NCBI RefSeq assembly: GCF_947499705.1
Contig: NZ_CANMPJ010000001.1
Span: forward strand, 1,523,501 to 1,587,500
DNA from: an uncultured Erythrobacter sp.
GTDB taxonomy: Bacteria > Pseudomonadota > Alphaproteobacteria > Sphingomonadales > Sphingomonadaceae
Length of the DNA: 64,000 nucleotides
Direction of reading: 5' to 3'
In this document: in pieces, positions 37,547-46,560 of the stretch
Position numbering within the stretch: the stretch's first letter is position 1
How the letters are laid out: every line of letters starts with the position of its first letter
The notes under the pieces: generated by a model
Seen by the model: the letters and a program-made list of their open reading frames with translations, nothing else
What the model was told of the DNA's origin: nothing
Databases searched by the model: none
Program-made: the position numbers and the translations under genes

Positions 37547-38983
37547 ATGATTCCCATGGCGGATGGGATCGATGGGCCGGACCTTACGGGTCGGCCATTC
37601 TTTTTTTGCGGGATCGGCGGATCGGGCATGCTCCCGCTGGCGCAGATCGTTCACGGTATCGGCCACGAGGTTGCGGGATCGGACCGCAGCCGCGATCAAG
37701 GGCGAACTCCTGAAAAGTTTCAATGGCTTGAAGGTAGCGGCTTCAACCTGTTCCCGCAGGATGGCAGCGGGTTGAACTCTACCGACCAAATCCTGGTGGC
37801 ATCCGCCGCAGTCGAAGACACCGTGCCCGAAGTGATCCGTGCCAAGGAATTGGGCTGCGAACGCATGAGCCGGGCCGAGCTGAATTCGGCTTTGTTCAAT
37901 CAGGCGGGATACTCAATCGCGATTGGCGGCACCTCCGGCAAATCGACCGTTACTGGCATGATTGCCTGGATACTAGCGGAGGCGAAATTCGACCCCACCG
38001 TCATGAACGGCGCGGTGATGAAGAATTTCGCCAGCGACGAAAACCCCTTCGCCAGTGCGCGGGTCGGAAGGCCTCAGATATTCGTAAGCGAGGTGGACGA
38101 AAGCGACGGGACTATCGCGCTCTATCGTTCGACCATTGGCGTGCTTCTCAACGTCAGCCTCGACCACAAAAGTATGGAAGAACTGCGGGTTCTGTTTGGC
38201 GATTACCTTGCGGCATCCGGCTGCGCGGTGGTCAATTTCGACAATGACGAAGCGCGGTTCCTCGCCGAACGCGCATCGCAATTGGTGAGTTACGGAGTTC
38301 GCAACACTGACGCCGACATCACCGTGGAACCTGACTCCATCGATCAAAGCGCGTTTGGTATTCGCGCGGCGGTGCTCGACAATCGCAGCCGCGAAGTCTT
38401 CCCGCTAATCCTGCCAATGCCCGGTATGCACAATCTCTCGAATGCACTGGCAGCCATCGCTGCCGTGAGCGCGGCCGGGATCGACGTGCGCAACGCCGCC
38501 TATGCTCTGCGCTCGTTCGAGGGGCTTGCCCGGCGCTTCGACGTTGTCGGCTCAACCGAGGGCGGCATCACCGTCATCGACGATTTCGGGCACAACCCGG
38601 AGAAATGCGCCGCTACCCTGCGCACGCTCAAAGCCACGCACGGACGCGTCATCGTCTTCTTCCAACCGCATGGCTATGGACCGCTTCGCCAGATGGGCGA
38701 CGAACTCGCGGAGACTTTCGCAAAGGATTTGGATTCCGACGACATCACGATCATGTGCGATCCAGTCTACTTCGGCGGCACGGTAGATCGCAGCGAAGGA
38801 ACCGAGCGGATTATCGATCTGATCAATGCTGCTGGCGGGAATGCGGAACACATTGCAGAGCGCGAAGATTGCGGAGACCGGATCGTCGAAATCGCTCAGC
38901 CGGGAGACCGCATCGTCATCATGGGCGCGCGCGATGACACACTGACGACCTTTGCCAAGGGCGTCTTCGAGCGGCTCGAATGA
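37547..38983 (+). CDS. Mur ligase of the MurC/Mpl type, probably murein tripeptide ligase
   Basis: A 478-residue Mur ligase. The N-terminal Rossmann motif FFCGIGGSGMLP replaces the MurC GIGGxGM-type start. The ATP loop reads GTSGKST (residues ~128-134), where MurC and Mpl usually have GTHGKTT. Later motifs EVDESDGT, VSLDHKS, MPGMHNLSNALAA and IDDFGHNP are the ADP-forming ligase signatures. Divergent pairing with ldcA suggests the Mpl reaction (joining recycled L-Ala-D-Glu-DAP tripeptide to UDP-MurNAc) rather than de novo MurC. It is coupled to a small zinc-ribbon gene by an ATGA overlap. The assignment within the family is inferred. Confidence 0.8.
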   Translation: MIPMADGIDGPDLTGRPFFFCGIGGSGMLPLAQIVHGIGHEVAGSDRSRDQGRTPEKFQWLEGSGFNLFPQDGSGLNSTDQILVASAAVEDTVPEVIRAKELGCERMSRAELNSALFNQAGYSIAIGGTSGKSTVTGMIAWILAEAKFDPTVMNGAVMKNFASDENPFASARVGRPQIFVSEVDESDGTIALYRSTIGVLLNVSLDHKSMEELRVLFGDYLAASGCAVVNFDNDEARFLAERASQLVSYGVRNTDADITVEPDSIDQSAFGIRAAVLDNRSREVFPLILPMPGMHNLSNALAAIAAVSAAGIDVRNAAYALRSFEGLARRFDVVGSTEGGITVIDDFGHNPEKCAATLRTLKATHGRVIVFFQPHGYGPLRQMGDELAETFAKDLDSDDITIMCDPVYFGGTVDRSEGTERIIDLINAAGGNAEHIAEREDCGDRIVEIAQPGDRIVIMGARDDTLTTFAKGVFERLE

Positions 38984-39279
38984 ATGTCTATCGCCGAGCG
39001 GTATTGCACGGCTGGCGAATGCTGGCCGCGTTGATTCTATCCATCACGATCGTACTCGCTGTCGACCAATTCTACGGCCATTCGACCTTAGCCTTTGCCG
39101 CCGCGATCATTGGTCTGGTGATCGTCAATGCGCCGATGCTGCGCTTCAACTGCCCAACCTGCGGCAAAAACCTGTTCTTTCGCGGCGTGTTTGTGGTGCC
39201 ATGGCCGAACAAGACCTGCGGCAAGTGCGGAACCCACCTCGACCAAGACGGTCCAGACCAGCTTCACCAAAATCGCTGA
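38980..39279 (+). CDS. Small membrane protein with zinc-ribbon cysteines
   Basis: A 99-residue protein. Two hydrophobic helices (residues ~12-29 and 37-53) are followed by four cysteines in two CxxC pairs, NCPTCGK and TCGKCGT, about 20 residues apart, as in a zinc ribbon. It overlaps the Mur ligase stop by four bases and is therefore expressed with it. No family or function recognised; a metal-binding membrane protein is the most one can say. Confidence 0.65.
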   Translation: MNVYRRAVLHGWRMLAALILSITIVLAVDQFYGHSTLAFAAAIIGLVIVNAPMLRFNCPTCGKNLFFRGVFVVPWPNKTCGKCGTHLDQDGPDQLHQNR

Positions 39280-39330
39280 TGGCGGGACGCGCATGCTCGG
39301 TCTAACTCCTTGAAAGAGGAGAGACCGAGC

Positions 39331-40875
39331 ATGCCGCTACGCCCGCAATCGAACACCCGCGATTTTTCAATCGATACGCTGCTGCGGAACTGTGCAACCC
39401 AGCACGCAAGCCGCGAGGCTACGGTCGATGGCGCACAGCGGCTGACCTATGCGGAGCTCGACGAACGGGTCGAGCGAATGGCGCACTGGCTGTTCGCCAA
39501 GGGGATTGGCCCCGGCGACCGCGTGGCGATCCTGCTGACCGATGGCGCGCCGTATCTTACGATCCTACTGGCCAGCGGGCGGATCGGAGCGATTGCGGTG
39601 CTGCTGAATTGGCGGCTTGCTCCGAGTGAGATCGCATGGATCATCGGCAATGCCGAACCGACGATGACCTTCGTCAATCCGAGGTTTGTGGCGCTACTCG
39701 AAGAATCCGAGGCTGGCGACGTGATCGAAGTGGATGAATCGCACGCGCCCGATGGTACCTTCGAGAGCATTGTCGCGAACAACCAACCGGTCCAAACTTT
39801 GCCCGATCTCGCCGCCGAGCGCCCTCTTTACATGATGTATACCAGCGGCACGACGGGTAAGCCTAAAGGCTGTTTGCAGGCGGGGAGCGCAGTGGCGTCT
39901 TCAGCGATGGGGTTCTCGGTGCGGCGCGGGTTCACCCCCGAGGAACGGCTGCTCTCGATCAATCCGCTGTTTCACGTCGTCGGCATGCAGCAGGTCGCGG
40001 CGATGCTCGCCTGCGGCGGGTGCAGCGTCTTTGCCGGACGCGATGACGATAGCGCGGCCGTGCTCGATCTGGTCCACCGCGAAGCCAGCACCACGACCAG
40101 CGCCTTTCCTACGATCTGCTTCCCATGGGTCGCCATGGAGCCAGTCCGAGACGGAACGATGCCGCTCACCAACTACACCGGCGGAGCAGGCATGGGACGC
40201 CCGCAGATGTACGAATTCATCGAGCAGGACTGGGACGCTCGCGTGGTCGGCGGGTACGGGCAAACAGAAGTGTGCGGCTTTGCGACCTTCATCGACTATC
40301 CGGACATGCTCGAACACCCACGCTCGATTGGCTGGGCGATGCCACATGTCGAAATGACCATACTCGATCCGGATGGCAACCAATTGCCGCCCGGCGAAGA
40401 AGGCGAAATCTGTCTGCGCGGCCCCTCGGTGATGCTCGGCTACTGGCGCAATGAAGAAGCCACCGAAGCGGCGCTAGGCCATGGCTGGCTGCGCACCGGT
40501 GACCTTGGGACAATGGATGAGAACGGCCTCGGCTACCTGCTTGGCCGAGCGAAGGAGCTGATCAAAACCGGCGGCGAGAATGTCTACCCGGCGGAAGTCG
40601 ACGCCGTCTTCGCCGAAATGCCCGAAGTCGCCGATGCCGGATGCGCGGGCGTGCCGGACAAGCAATGGGGCGAAGCGGTGAAAGCCTTCGTGGTGCTGAA
40701 ACCCGGCGAGACCCTCAGCCGAGAAGAGATCACCGCGCGCTTCAAGGGCAAAATCGCCGGATACAAACGCCCGCGCTACATCGAATTCGTCGACGCCCTG
40801 CCCCGCGATCCGATTGGGAAGCTTCTTCGGAGGGAGTTGTCGACGCGACCAGTGAGCGAGGATCAGGCGGCTTAG
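39331..40875 (+). CDS. AMP-forming acyl-CoA synthetase / ligase
   Basis: A 514-residue ANL-superfamily enzyme that activates a carboxylic acid through an acyl-AMP to a CoA thioester. The phosphate loop YTSGTTGKPKG (about residue 170), GGYGQTEVCG, GYWRNEEAT, WLRTGDLG and GRAKELIKTGGENVYPAEV follow in the expected order, and the terminal GKLLRRE carries the catalytic Lys. The ATG at 39331 has a strong AGAGGAGA site. The acid substrate (fatty or aromatic) is not identified. Its 3' end overlaps the convergent GST gene by four bases. Confidence 0.9.
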   Translation: MPLRPQSNTRDFSIDTLLRNCATQHASREATVDGAQRLTYAELDERVERMAHWLFAKGIGPGDRVAILLTDGAPYLTILLASGRIGAIAVLLNWRLAPSEIAWIIGNAEPTMTFVNPRFVALLEESEAGDVIEVDESHAPDGTFESIVANNQPVQTLPDLAAERPLYMMYTSGTTGKPKGCLQAGSAVASSAMGFSVRRGFTPEERLLSINPLFHVVGMQQVAAMLACGGCSVFAGRDDDSAAVLDLVHREASTTTSAFPTICFPWVAMEPVRDGTMPLTNYTGGAGMGRPQMYEFIEQDWDARVVGGYGQTEVCGFATFIDYPDMLEHPRSIGWAMPHVEMTILDPDGNQLPPGEEGEICLRGPSVMLGYWRNEEATEAALGHGWLRTGDLGTMDENGLGYLLGRAKELIKTGGENVYPAEVDAVFAEMPEVADAGCAGVPDKQWGEAVKAFVVLKPGETLSREEITARFKGKIAGYKRPRYIEFVDALPRDPIGKLLRRELSTRPVSEDQAA

Positions 40876-41519
40876 TTCGCCGCTTCCAAAGCCTTGCGCC
40901 CCTCTTCCTCCCGCGCAAACGCCCGTTTGTAGGCGTCGCGTTCCGTCAGCCGTTCGCGGTACGCTTTCAGACTGTCCGGCACACGGTCGTCCAATCCGAC
41001 ATTTTGCGAAAGGATCAGAGCGTAGCCGACGCAAATATCGGCCACAGTAAAGCGGTCGGCGCACAGATATTCGCGCCCATCGAGCCGTTGCTCGACTTTC
41101 ACGAGACGTTTTTCGAACCACTTGGCATAGGCCTCGCCAGCTTCGGCCCAGCCCTTGTCCTTCTCGAAGATCGCGAACCGCATATAGACCGTCTGAGGAA
41201 AGGTGATCGTTGCATCAGCGTGGTAGGTGTAATCGCAGTATTCCGCGTAATCCGGCTCGCCCGGCGCAATGGCAAGATCGGTGTAGCCCTCCCTGGTCGC
41301 AAGGTAGTGCGCAATCGCACAACTTTCGGTCAGCTTCGCATCACCATCGACGAGCATCGGAACGGTGCCGAGCGGATTGATCTCTTTGTACTCGGGTGCA
41401 AGGTAGCGCGGCGGAAATGGCAGGACTTTGAGATCGACCTCAACCCCCGCTTCCTCCGCGGCCCAGGTTGCACGCAGCCCGCGAGACCGGGCGCAGGTAT
41501 AAAGAGTTGGCCGCGTCAC
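40872..41519 (-). CDS. Glutathione S-transferase family protein
   Basis: About 215 residues. The N-terminal thioredoxin-like domain has PTLYTCARSRGLR, the cis-Pro NPLGTVPMLV and the glutathione site LTESCAIAHYL; the C-terminal helical domain contains FTVADICVGYALIL. I choose the GTG at 41519 (VTRPTLYTC), preceded by AGGAG; an upstream TTG would overlap the neighbouring gene. It lies two bases downstream of the DUF808 gene on the same strand. Substrate unknown. Confidence 0.87.
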   Translation of the reverse strand: MTRPTLYTCARSRGLRATWAAEEAGVEVDLKVLPFPPRYLAPEYKEINPLGTVPMLVDGDAKLTESCAIAHYLATREGYTDLAIAPGEPDYAEYCDYTYHADATITFPQTVYMRFAIFEKDKGWAEAGEAYAKWFEKRLVKVEQRLDGREYLCADRFTVADICVGYALILSQNVGLDDRVPDSLKAYRERLTERDAYKRAFAREEEGRKALEAAN

Positions 41520-41521
41520 GA

Positions 41522-42463
41522 TCAGTGCGCTCCTTCCCAACCGATCACTTTGTGCAACACAAATGCGATCACCGCGCCTAGTGCCAATCCGATTACTCCG
41601 GAAATGGCCGCGTAGGTTAGCCAGCCCGCGATGCCCGAGAATGCTCCGCTAACTCCGGCAACCCATCCTTCCGCGCCGTGGGTGAAATCGTAGAGTAAGT
41701 GAAACCCAACCTCGTGCGTGCCGTGTACGATGATGCCCCCACCGACCCACAGCATGGCTACTGTTCCTATGACCGAAAGCGCGACCAGAAGTTTTGGCAC
41801 TGAGTTCACGAGGAACCGGCCAAGCGCTCGAGCTGCGTCGCTGTCTTGTGTGGTGAGATGCAGTCCCACATCGTCCATTTTCACGATCAGTGCGACGACG
41901 CCATAGACAACAACTGTGACCACGAAGCCTACCAGGCCCAGCGCCAGACCGCGTTCCCACCACGTCGGCAGGTCAAGCTCGTTGAGGGTGATGGCCATGA
42001 TCTCTGCCGACAGGATCAAGTCGGTGCGGACGGCCCCCGCGATGCGCTGTTTCTCGAATTCCAGCGGATCTTCGATCTCATCTTCGAGAGTCTTGCCGTG
42101 CTTCGCGCCGCCCAGCTTTTCCATCACCTTTTCCGCGCCCTCGTAACACAGGAAGGCGCCGCCGAGCATCAGAATCCAGATAATCAGCCACGGCAGGAAT
42201 TCGGAGAGTAGAATTGCACCGGGCAACAATATGATCAGCTTGTTGAACAAGCTGCCTTTGGTGATAGCCCAGATGATCGGCAGTTCACGCGCAGGGCTTA
42301 AGCCTGTGACATAACTCGGCGTGACCGCCGCATCATCGATGACCACGCCAGCAGTCTTGGAACCCGCCCTGCCCGCAGCCACCGCAATATCGTCGGCCGA
42401 GGCCGCCGCAGTTCGGGCGATTACCGCCACATCATCCAGCAATGCTGCCAATCCTGAAGGCAA
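41522..42463 (-). CDS. DUF808 family (YedI-like) inner membrane protein
   Basis: About 313 residues with roughly eight hydrophobic helices. The amphipathic N-terminus PSGLAALLDDVAVIAR and the segment ARELPIIWAITKGSLFNKLIILLP are typical of the DUF808/YedI family, whose role is not established. I place the start at the TTG at 42463, after an AGGGGA site, because this gives the family's usual N-terminus; longer readings add about 49 residues of unlikely sequence. It is divergent from rpsF. Confidence 0.83.
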   Translation of the reverse strand: MPSGLAALLDDVAVIARTAAASADDIAVAAGRAGSKTAGVVIDDAAVTPSYVTGLSPARELPIIWAITKGSLFNKLIILLPGAILLSEFLPWLIIWILMLGGAFLCYEGAEKVMEKLGGAKHGKTLEDEIEDPLEFEKQRIAGAVRTDLILSAEIMAITLNELDLPTWWERGLALGLVGFVVTVVVYGVVALIVKMDDVGLHLTTQDSDAARALGRFLVNSVPKLLVALSVIGTVAMLWVGGGIIVHGTHEVGFHLLYDFTHGAEGWVAGVSGAFSGIAGWLTYAAISGVIGLALGAVIAFVLHKVIGWEGAH

Positions 42464-42529
42464 TGCGATTCCCCTATTTGCCGACTGTGCTTTGTGCCGC
42501 GTGCCCGCACTGAGCGCCGCTGACAAGCC

Positions 42530-42557
42530 TTGCATTTGCCCGCAAAACCAGTATGTG
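42530..42557 (+). promoter_or_regulatory. Possible promoter of the rpsF operon
   Basis: TTGCAT (42530-42535) and TATGTG (42552-42557) with a 16-base spacer lie about 100 bases upstream of rpsF. The match to consensus is moderate; it is the best pair I could see in the 193-base divergent gap. Confidence 0.3.
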
Positions 42558-42656
42558 CGCGCCTTCGCCTCGTTAGAGGTGGAGCAAGAAAGCCGGAGGG
42601 GCCCCGTCATCCGGACGGATCAGCCAGCGATCGGCAGCAATTGAAAGGAACGCGAG

Positions 42657-43022
42657 ATGGCTCATTACGAGCATATCTTCCTCGCGCGTCAGGACCTCTC
42701 GCAGGCCCAGGTAGACGCGCTGGCGGCCACGGCGACCGAAATCGTCGAAGCGAACGAAGGCAAGGTCACCAAGACCGAAACCTGGGGCCTCAAATCCCTC
42801 GCTTACAAGATTGAGCGCAACCGCAAAGCACACTTCGTAATGCTCAACATCGACGGGCCCGGCTCGGTCGTCGCTGAGCTTGAGCGCCAGACGCGCATCA
42901 ACGAAGACGTGATCCGCTACATGACCATCCGTGTCGAAGAGCACGAAGAAGGTCCAAGCGTAATGATGCGCAAGAACGAACGCGACCGTAAGCGTCGCTC
43001 TGACCGTGAGGACCGCGACTGA
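42657..43022 (+). CDS. rpsF: 30S ribosomal protein S6
   Basis: A 121-residue S6: [15 protein letters not shown] at the start, the core [21 protein letters not shown] and the C-terminal basic tail [15 protein letters not shown]. It binds the central domain of 16S rRNA together with S18. The stop overlaps the S18 ATG (TGATG), the usual tight rpsF-rpsR-rplI operon. AAGGAACG precedes the start. Confidence 0.96.
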   Translation: MAHYEHIFLARQDLSQAQVDALAATATEIVEANEGKVTKTETWGLKSLAYKIERNRKAHFVMLNIDGPGSVVAELERQTRINEDVIRYMTIRVEEHEEGPSVMMRKNERDRKRRSDREDRD

Positions 43023-43246
43023 TGGCACGCCCGTTTTTCCGCCGCCGCAAGTCTTGCCCGTTCTCCGGCAATGACGCCCCCAAGATCGATTACAAAGACG
43101 TACGTCTGCTTCAGGGCTTCATGTCCGAGCGTGGCAAGATCGTGCCTTCGCGCATCACCGCCGTTTCTGCCAAGAAGCAGCGTGAGCTCGCCAAGGCGAT
43201 CAAGCGCGCCCGTCACATCGGCCTGCTGCCGTACATCGTGAAGTAA
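43022..43246 (+). CDS. rpsR: 30S ribosomal protein S18
   Basis: A 74-residue S18 with the family core [33 protein letters not shown] and [13 protein letters not shown]. It pairs with S6 on the small subunit platform. It begins on the last base of rpsF and is followed after 12 bases by rplI, with an AGGGAGAAAG site between. Confidence 0.97.
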   Translation: MARPFFRRRKSCPFSGNDAPKIDYKDVRLLQGFMSERGKIVPSRITAVSAKKQRELAKAIKRARHIGLLPYIVK

Positions 43247-43258
43247 GGGAGAAAGAAC

Positions 43259-43915
43259 ATGGATATCATTCTCCTCGAACGCGTCGAGAAACTCGGCACC
43301 ATCGGCGACATCGTCACCGTGAAAGATGGCTACGCCCGCAACTTCCTGCTTCCGCAGAAGAAGGCCCTGCGCGCGAATGACGCCAACAAAAAGGTGTTCG
43401 AAGCCAATCGTGAGCGTCTTGAAAAAGAAAACGCCGAGAAGCGTACCGGTGCAGAAGCAACTGGCGAAAAGGTTGCTGGTGCAGAGGTCATTCTGATCCG
43501 CGCTGCATCGAACACCGGCCAGCTTTACGGCTCGGTCAACGTTCGCGACATGGTCGCCGGTCTGGTCGAACAAGGCCACGACGTCGACAAGAAGCAGGTC
43601 ATCATGGGCGCGCCGATCAAGACGATCGGCATGCACGATGTGACCGTAGCGCTGCACCCAGAGGTGCACGTGACCGTCAAAGCCAACGTGGCGCGTTCGG
43701 ACGACGAAGCTGAATTGCAGTCGCAAGGCGTAGACGTTCTGGCGCAGATGTTCGAAGACGAGCAGAAACAAATCGAGGAACAGGCCGACGCCAACCGCAT
43801 CGACCCTAACCTTGAGCCGGGTGAAATCCCCGCTGAATTGCTCGACGAAGGCGCTGCTCCGGCAGAAGAAGCTGCTTCGGACGACGCTTCGGCAGAGGAA
43901 GAAGCCAGCGAATAA
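43259..43915 (+). CDS. rplI: 50S ribosomal protein L9 with acidic C-terminal extension
   Basis: A 218-residue L9. The RNA-binding N-domain is [17 protein letters not shown], then [19 protein letters not shown], followed by the long central helix and the C-domain ([13 protein letters not shown] to [15 protein letters not shown]). L9 is usually near 150 residues. Here about 55 extra residues follow, starting near [10 protein letters not shown] and ending in an Ala/Glu-rich tail, probably disordered. It closes the rpsF operon; an intrinsic terminator follows 30 bases downstream. Confidence 0.95.
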   Translation: MDIILLERVEKLGTIGDIVTVKDGYARNFLLPQKKALRANDANKKVFEANRERLEKENAEKRTGAEATGEKVAGAEVILIRAASNTGQLYGSVNVRDMVAGLVEQGHDVDKKQVIMGAPIKTIGMHDVTVALHPEVHVTVKANVARSDDEAELQSQGVDVLAQMFEDEQKQIEEQADANRIDPNLEPGEIPAELLDEGAAPAEEAASDDASAEEEASE

Positions 43916-43944
43916 CTCGCACAGGGTTCTATCACACCAAACAC

Positions 43945-43977
43945 AAAAGGGCGCGGCTGTGATGGCCGCGCCCTTTT
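43945..43977 (+). terminator. Rho-independent terminator of rpsF-rpsR-rplI
   Basis: A 13-base perfect stem AAAAGGGCGCGGC / GCCGCGCCCTTTT around the seven-base loop TGTGATG, with a fifth T next to it, 30 bases after the rplI stop. Confidence 0.93.
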
Positions 43978-44050
43978 TGTAAGGGACGCCGCATTCTTCG
44001 GAAACGCGAGTGTCTTTGAAACATTCGACTTCAATCGCTAGGTGAAATGC

Positions 44051-45487
44051 ATGACCTCAATCCCCGACATCATCGAACAATTGCAACAGCACTATAGCGA
44101 CGCGGTAACCGCCTTGCGCGACGACGTGATCGCCTTTGGCCGGAACGGTACGGTTCCTCCCAAGCGCAAACGCGAGGATGGCAGCTATGCCTACCCGCAG
44201 CTGACGTTGCATTATTCGGGTGTCGGAGAGCCGCTGGACCGCAGCCGCGCATTCGGGCGTCTTGAGATTCCAGGCACCTACACAACCACGATCACCCGGC
44301 CCGATCTGTTTGCGTCGTACCTCGCCGAACAGCTCGAACTGATCTCTGCCGAGTATGAGATTGATGTCACCGTTGGCCGGTCGCGGCAGGAAATCCCTTT
44401 TCCCTATGTGCTCGATGGCGAAGCCGGTGCAGCAATGGTCGGGATCGCCCCGACTGACATTGCTCAGCATTTCCCCTCAACCGACCTCGCCCTGATCGGA
44501 GACGAACTCGCAGACGGGATCGAGTTCGACGAGCATCAGGATATGCCGCTGTCGCTCTTCGACGGGCTGCGGACTGACTACTCATTGGCTCGTTTGGCAC
44601 ACTACACCGGAACCAAGGTCGAAGACTTTCAGGACTTCATCCTGTTCACCAACTATCACCGCTATGTCGATGAATTCGTGAACTGGGGTGCACAGCAGAT
44701 CTGTGATGGCGGATATACCGGGCTGACCGGAGCGGGTGGCCTCAATATCAGCGAATGCGTCGACAATGCGCAGGAACAGCTCAGCGACACAGCTTGGCGC
44801 AAGCACCAAATGCCCGCTTACCACCTGATCCGCGAAGACGGCCGCGGGATTACCCTCGTCAACATCGGCGTCGGACCATCCAACGCCAAGACGATCTGCG
44901 ACCACCTCGCCGTACTGCGCCCGCATGCATGGATGATGATCGGTCACTGCGGCGGTGTACGCTCCAGCCAGAAGATCGGCGATTTCGTGCTCGCGCACGC
45001 CTATCTGCGCGATGATCACGTGCTCGACGCCGTCCTCCCGCCTGAGATTCCGATCCCACCCATTGCGGAGGTCCAACAAGCGCTGGCTGTGGCGGCGGAA
45101 GAAGTGTCGGGCGTCCAGGGAGCAAACATCAAACAGCGCATGCGCACCGGTACGGTCGTGACCACCGACGACCGCAACTGGGAGCTGCACTATTCCAGCT
45201 CGGCCAAGCGTTTCTCGCAAAGCCGCGCGATCGCAGTCGAAATGGAAAGTGCCACCATCGCCGCACAGGGATACCGCTTCCGCGTTCCCTACGGCACGTT
45301 GCTATGCGTGTCGGACAAGCCGCTGCATGGCGAGATAAAATTGCCCGGTCAGGCAAACCAGTTCTACGAACAGGCGATCGCCGCGCACCTCCAGATTGGC
45401 TTGGAAGCCTGCACAAGACTACGGGACGAAGGCGACCGCCTGCACTCACGCAAACTGCGCGCGTTCAACGAGCCGCCGTTTAGATAA
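44051..45487 (+). CDS. amn: AMP nucleosidase
   Basis: A 478-residue enzyme that splits AMP into adenine and ribose 5-phosphate. The N-terminal Amn-specific domain (residues ~1-190, including YPQLTLHYSG) precedes a nucleoside-phosphorylase-like domain, with VNIGVGPSNAKT, MIGHCGGVRSSQKIGD, VEMESATIAAQGY and the terminal CVSDKPLHGEIK. The ATG at 44051 has an AGGTGA site. It stands alone after the ribosomal terminator and is convergent with ridA. Confidence 0.94.
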   Translation: MTSIPDIIEQLQQHYSDAVTALRDDVIAFGRNGTVPPKRKREDGSYAYPQLTLHYSGVGEPLDRSRAFGRLEIPGTYTTTITRPDLFASYLAEQLELISAEYEIDVTVGRSRQEIPFPYVLDGEAGAAMVGIAPTDIAQHFPSTDLALIGDELADGIEFDEHQDMPLSLFDGLRTDYSLARLAHYTGTKVEDFQDFILFTNYHRYVDEFVNWGAQQICDGGYTGLTGAGGLNISECVDNAQEQLSDTAWRKHQMPAYHLIREDGRGITLVNIGVGPSNAKTICDHLAVLRPHAWMMIGHCGGVRSSQKIGDFVLAHAYLRDDHVLDAVLPPEIPIPPIAEVQQALAVAAEEVSGVQGANIKQRMRTGTVVTTDDRNWELHYSSSAKRFSQSRAIAVEMESATIAAQGYRFRVPYGTLLCVSDKPLHGEIKLPGQANQFYEQAIAAHLQIGLEACTRLRDEGDRLHSRKLRAFNEPPFR

Positions 45488-45499
45488 GGTCTAGCAACC

Positions 45500-45898
45500 T
45501 CAGGCGACCGCAGTCGCCTCCAGCTCGATCATGATGTCGGGATCGTACAGCCTTGAGACACCGAGCAGAGTCGCCGCAATCTGCGCACCAGCTTCACCGT
45601 GGATCGGCATGATCTGATCCGCTCCTGCCATGAAGGCATCTACATCGGTGGTGTAGAAGTTAAGCCGAACAAGATTGGCCGGCGTCATGCCCGCTGCCTT
45701 AAGCGCGTCTACTACATTGGCCCAAGCCGCCTTATACTGCGCGACAATATCGCCGGGATGCATAGGGGATCCATCGGCTGCTGAAGCCGTCTGGCCAGAC
45801 AGATACAACGTGCGTGAACCGCCGGTTACTTCCACTGCATGGTGGAGACCGAAACCCTGTAGCCACGGCGTTGGATTATGCGTTTTCACATCCATCAT
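45500..45898 (-). CDS. RidA/YjgF family protein
   Basis: About 132 residues from the ATG at 45898, which has a clean AGAGGAGTG site. The family core is visible: RTLYLSGQTAS, DIVAQYKAAWANVVDALKAAGM, and NLVRLNFYTTDVDAF. The conserved arginine near the end (SRLYDPDIMIELEATAVA) would hold the substrate carboxylate in imine deamination. Likely role: hydrolysis of reactive enamines/imines; the exact subfamily is uncertain because GVSRLYDPD differs from the classic RidA end. Confidence 0.85.
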   Translation of the reverse strand: MMDVKTHNPTPWLQGFGLHHAVEVTGGSRTLYLSGQTASAADGSPMHPGDIVAQYKAAWANVVDALKAAGMTPANLVRLNFYTTDVDAFMAGADQIMPIHGEAGAQIAATLLGVSRLYDPDIMIELEATAVA

Positions 45899-45941
45899 AC
45901 ACTCCTCTTCGCGGTGCGAGGCGACCGCATGATTTCTAACG

Positions 45942-46457
45942 TCAGCGCCCGCTCTCACTGAACGCCGTCAGCTCATTGCGCAGCTTGCCTAACTCCTGAC
46001 CGAACACCAGAATCTGCGCCTGCGCGTTGGCGTAACTGACGCCGTAGATCGCGTTGATGTAACCCTGCAGCACCACCGTGCCATCCTCGACGCGGTAGAC
46101 TTTTCCATTGGGGTTCAGGTCATTGTAGCGGTTGAGCAGCTGGTCGAGCTCCCCGAGGCTGCGTTGATCGTTGCGGGTGAACACAGCGATCATCAGCAGG
46201 CCCGCGCATCCAGTTTCGGCTGCGCAGGCGCGGGGCGACAGAGTGAAATTGACCCCGCCGTCTGCGCTTACACGGTAGATTTTCTCGCCGTTCGGTCCGC
46301 CTTCAATATCCCAGCTCGTGCCTACATCGAGCAGCAGCCGCGAAATGGTGGAATCGTTGAACTGAGTGACAACCTGCTGCTGACTCTGCGCCTGAGCGGG
46401 CGCAGCGAGCAAACTCACCGCACACAGTAGTCCAAGCAAACCCCCGATAATCTTCAT
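45942..46457 (-). CDS. YbjN domain-containing secreted protein
   Basis: A 171-residue protein with a cleavable signal peptide (MKIIGGLLGLLCAVSLLAAP, cut near AQAQ). The mature part matches the YbjN fold: NDSTISRLLLDVGTSWDIE, CAGLLMIAVFTRND, and LLNRYNDLNPNGKVYRVEDG. YbjN relatives are linked to stress or sensory roles in other bacteria, but the fold is general. Predicted periplasmic. It stands between ridA and the DUF4019 gene on the same strand. Confidence 0.8.
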   Translation of the reverse strand: MKIIGGLLGLLCAVSLLAAPAQAQSQQQVVTQFNDSTISRLLLDVGTSWDIEGGPNGEKIYRVSADGGVNFTLSPRACAAETGCAGLLMIAVFTRNDQRSLGELDQLLNRYNDLNPNGKVYRVEDGTVVLQGYINAIYGVSYANAQAQILVFGQELGKLRNELTAFSESGR

Positions 46458-46560
46458 TCTTCCGTCCTTGATATGCGCTGCTCCACCCTTGCAGCTTCTT
46501 ATCTCTTTCTGTCCGAAAACCGCTTAACGAGTTGGATCGGCCACGTCACGTTGCGCGGAG

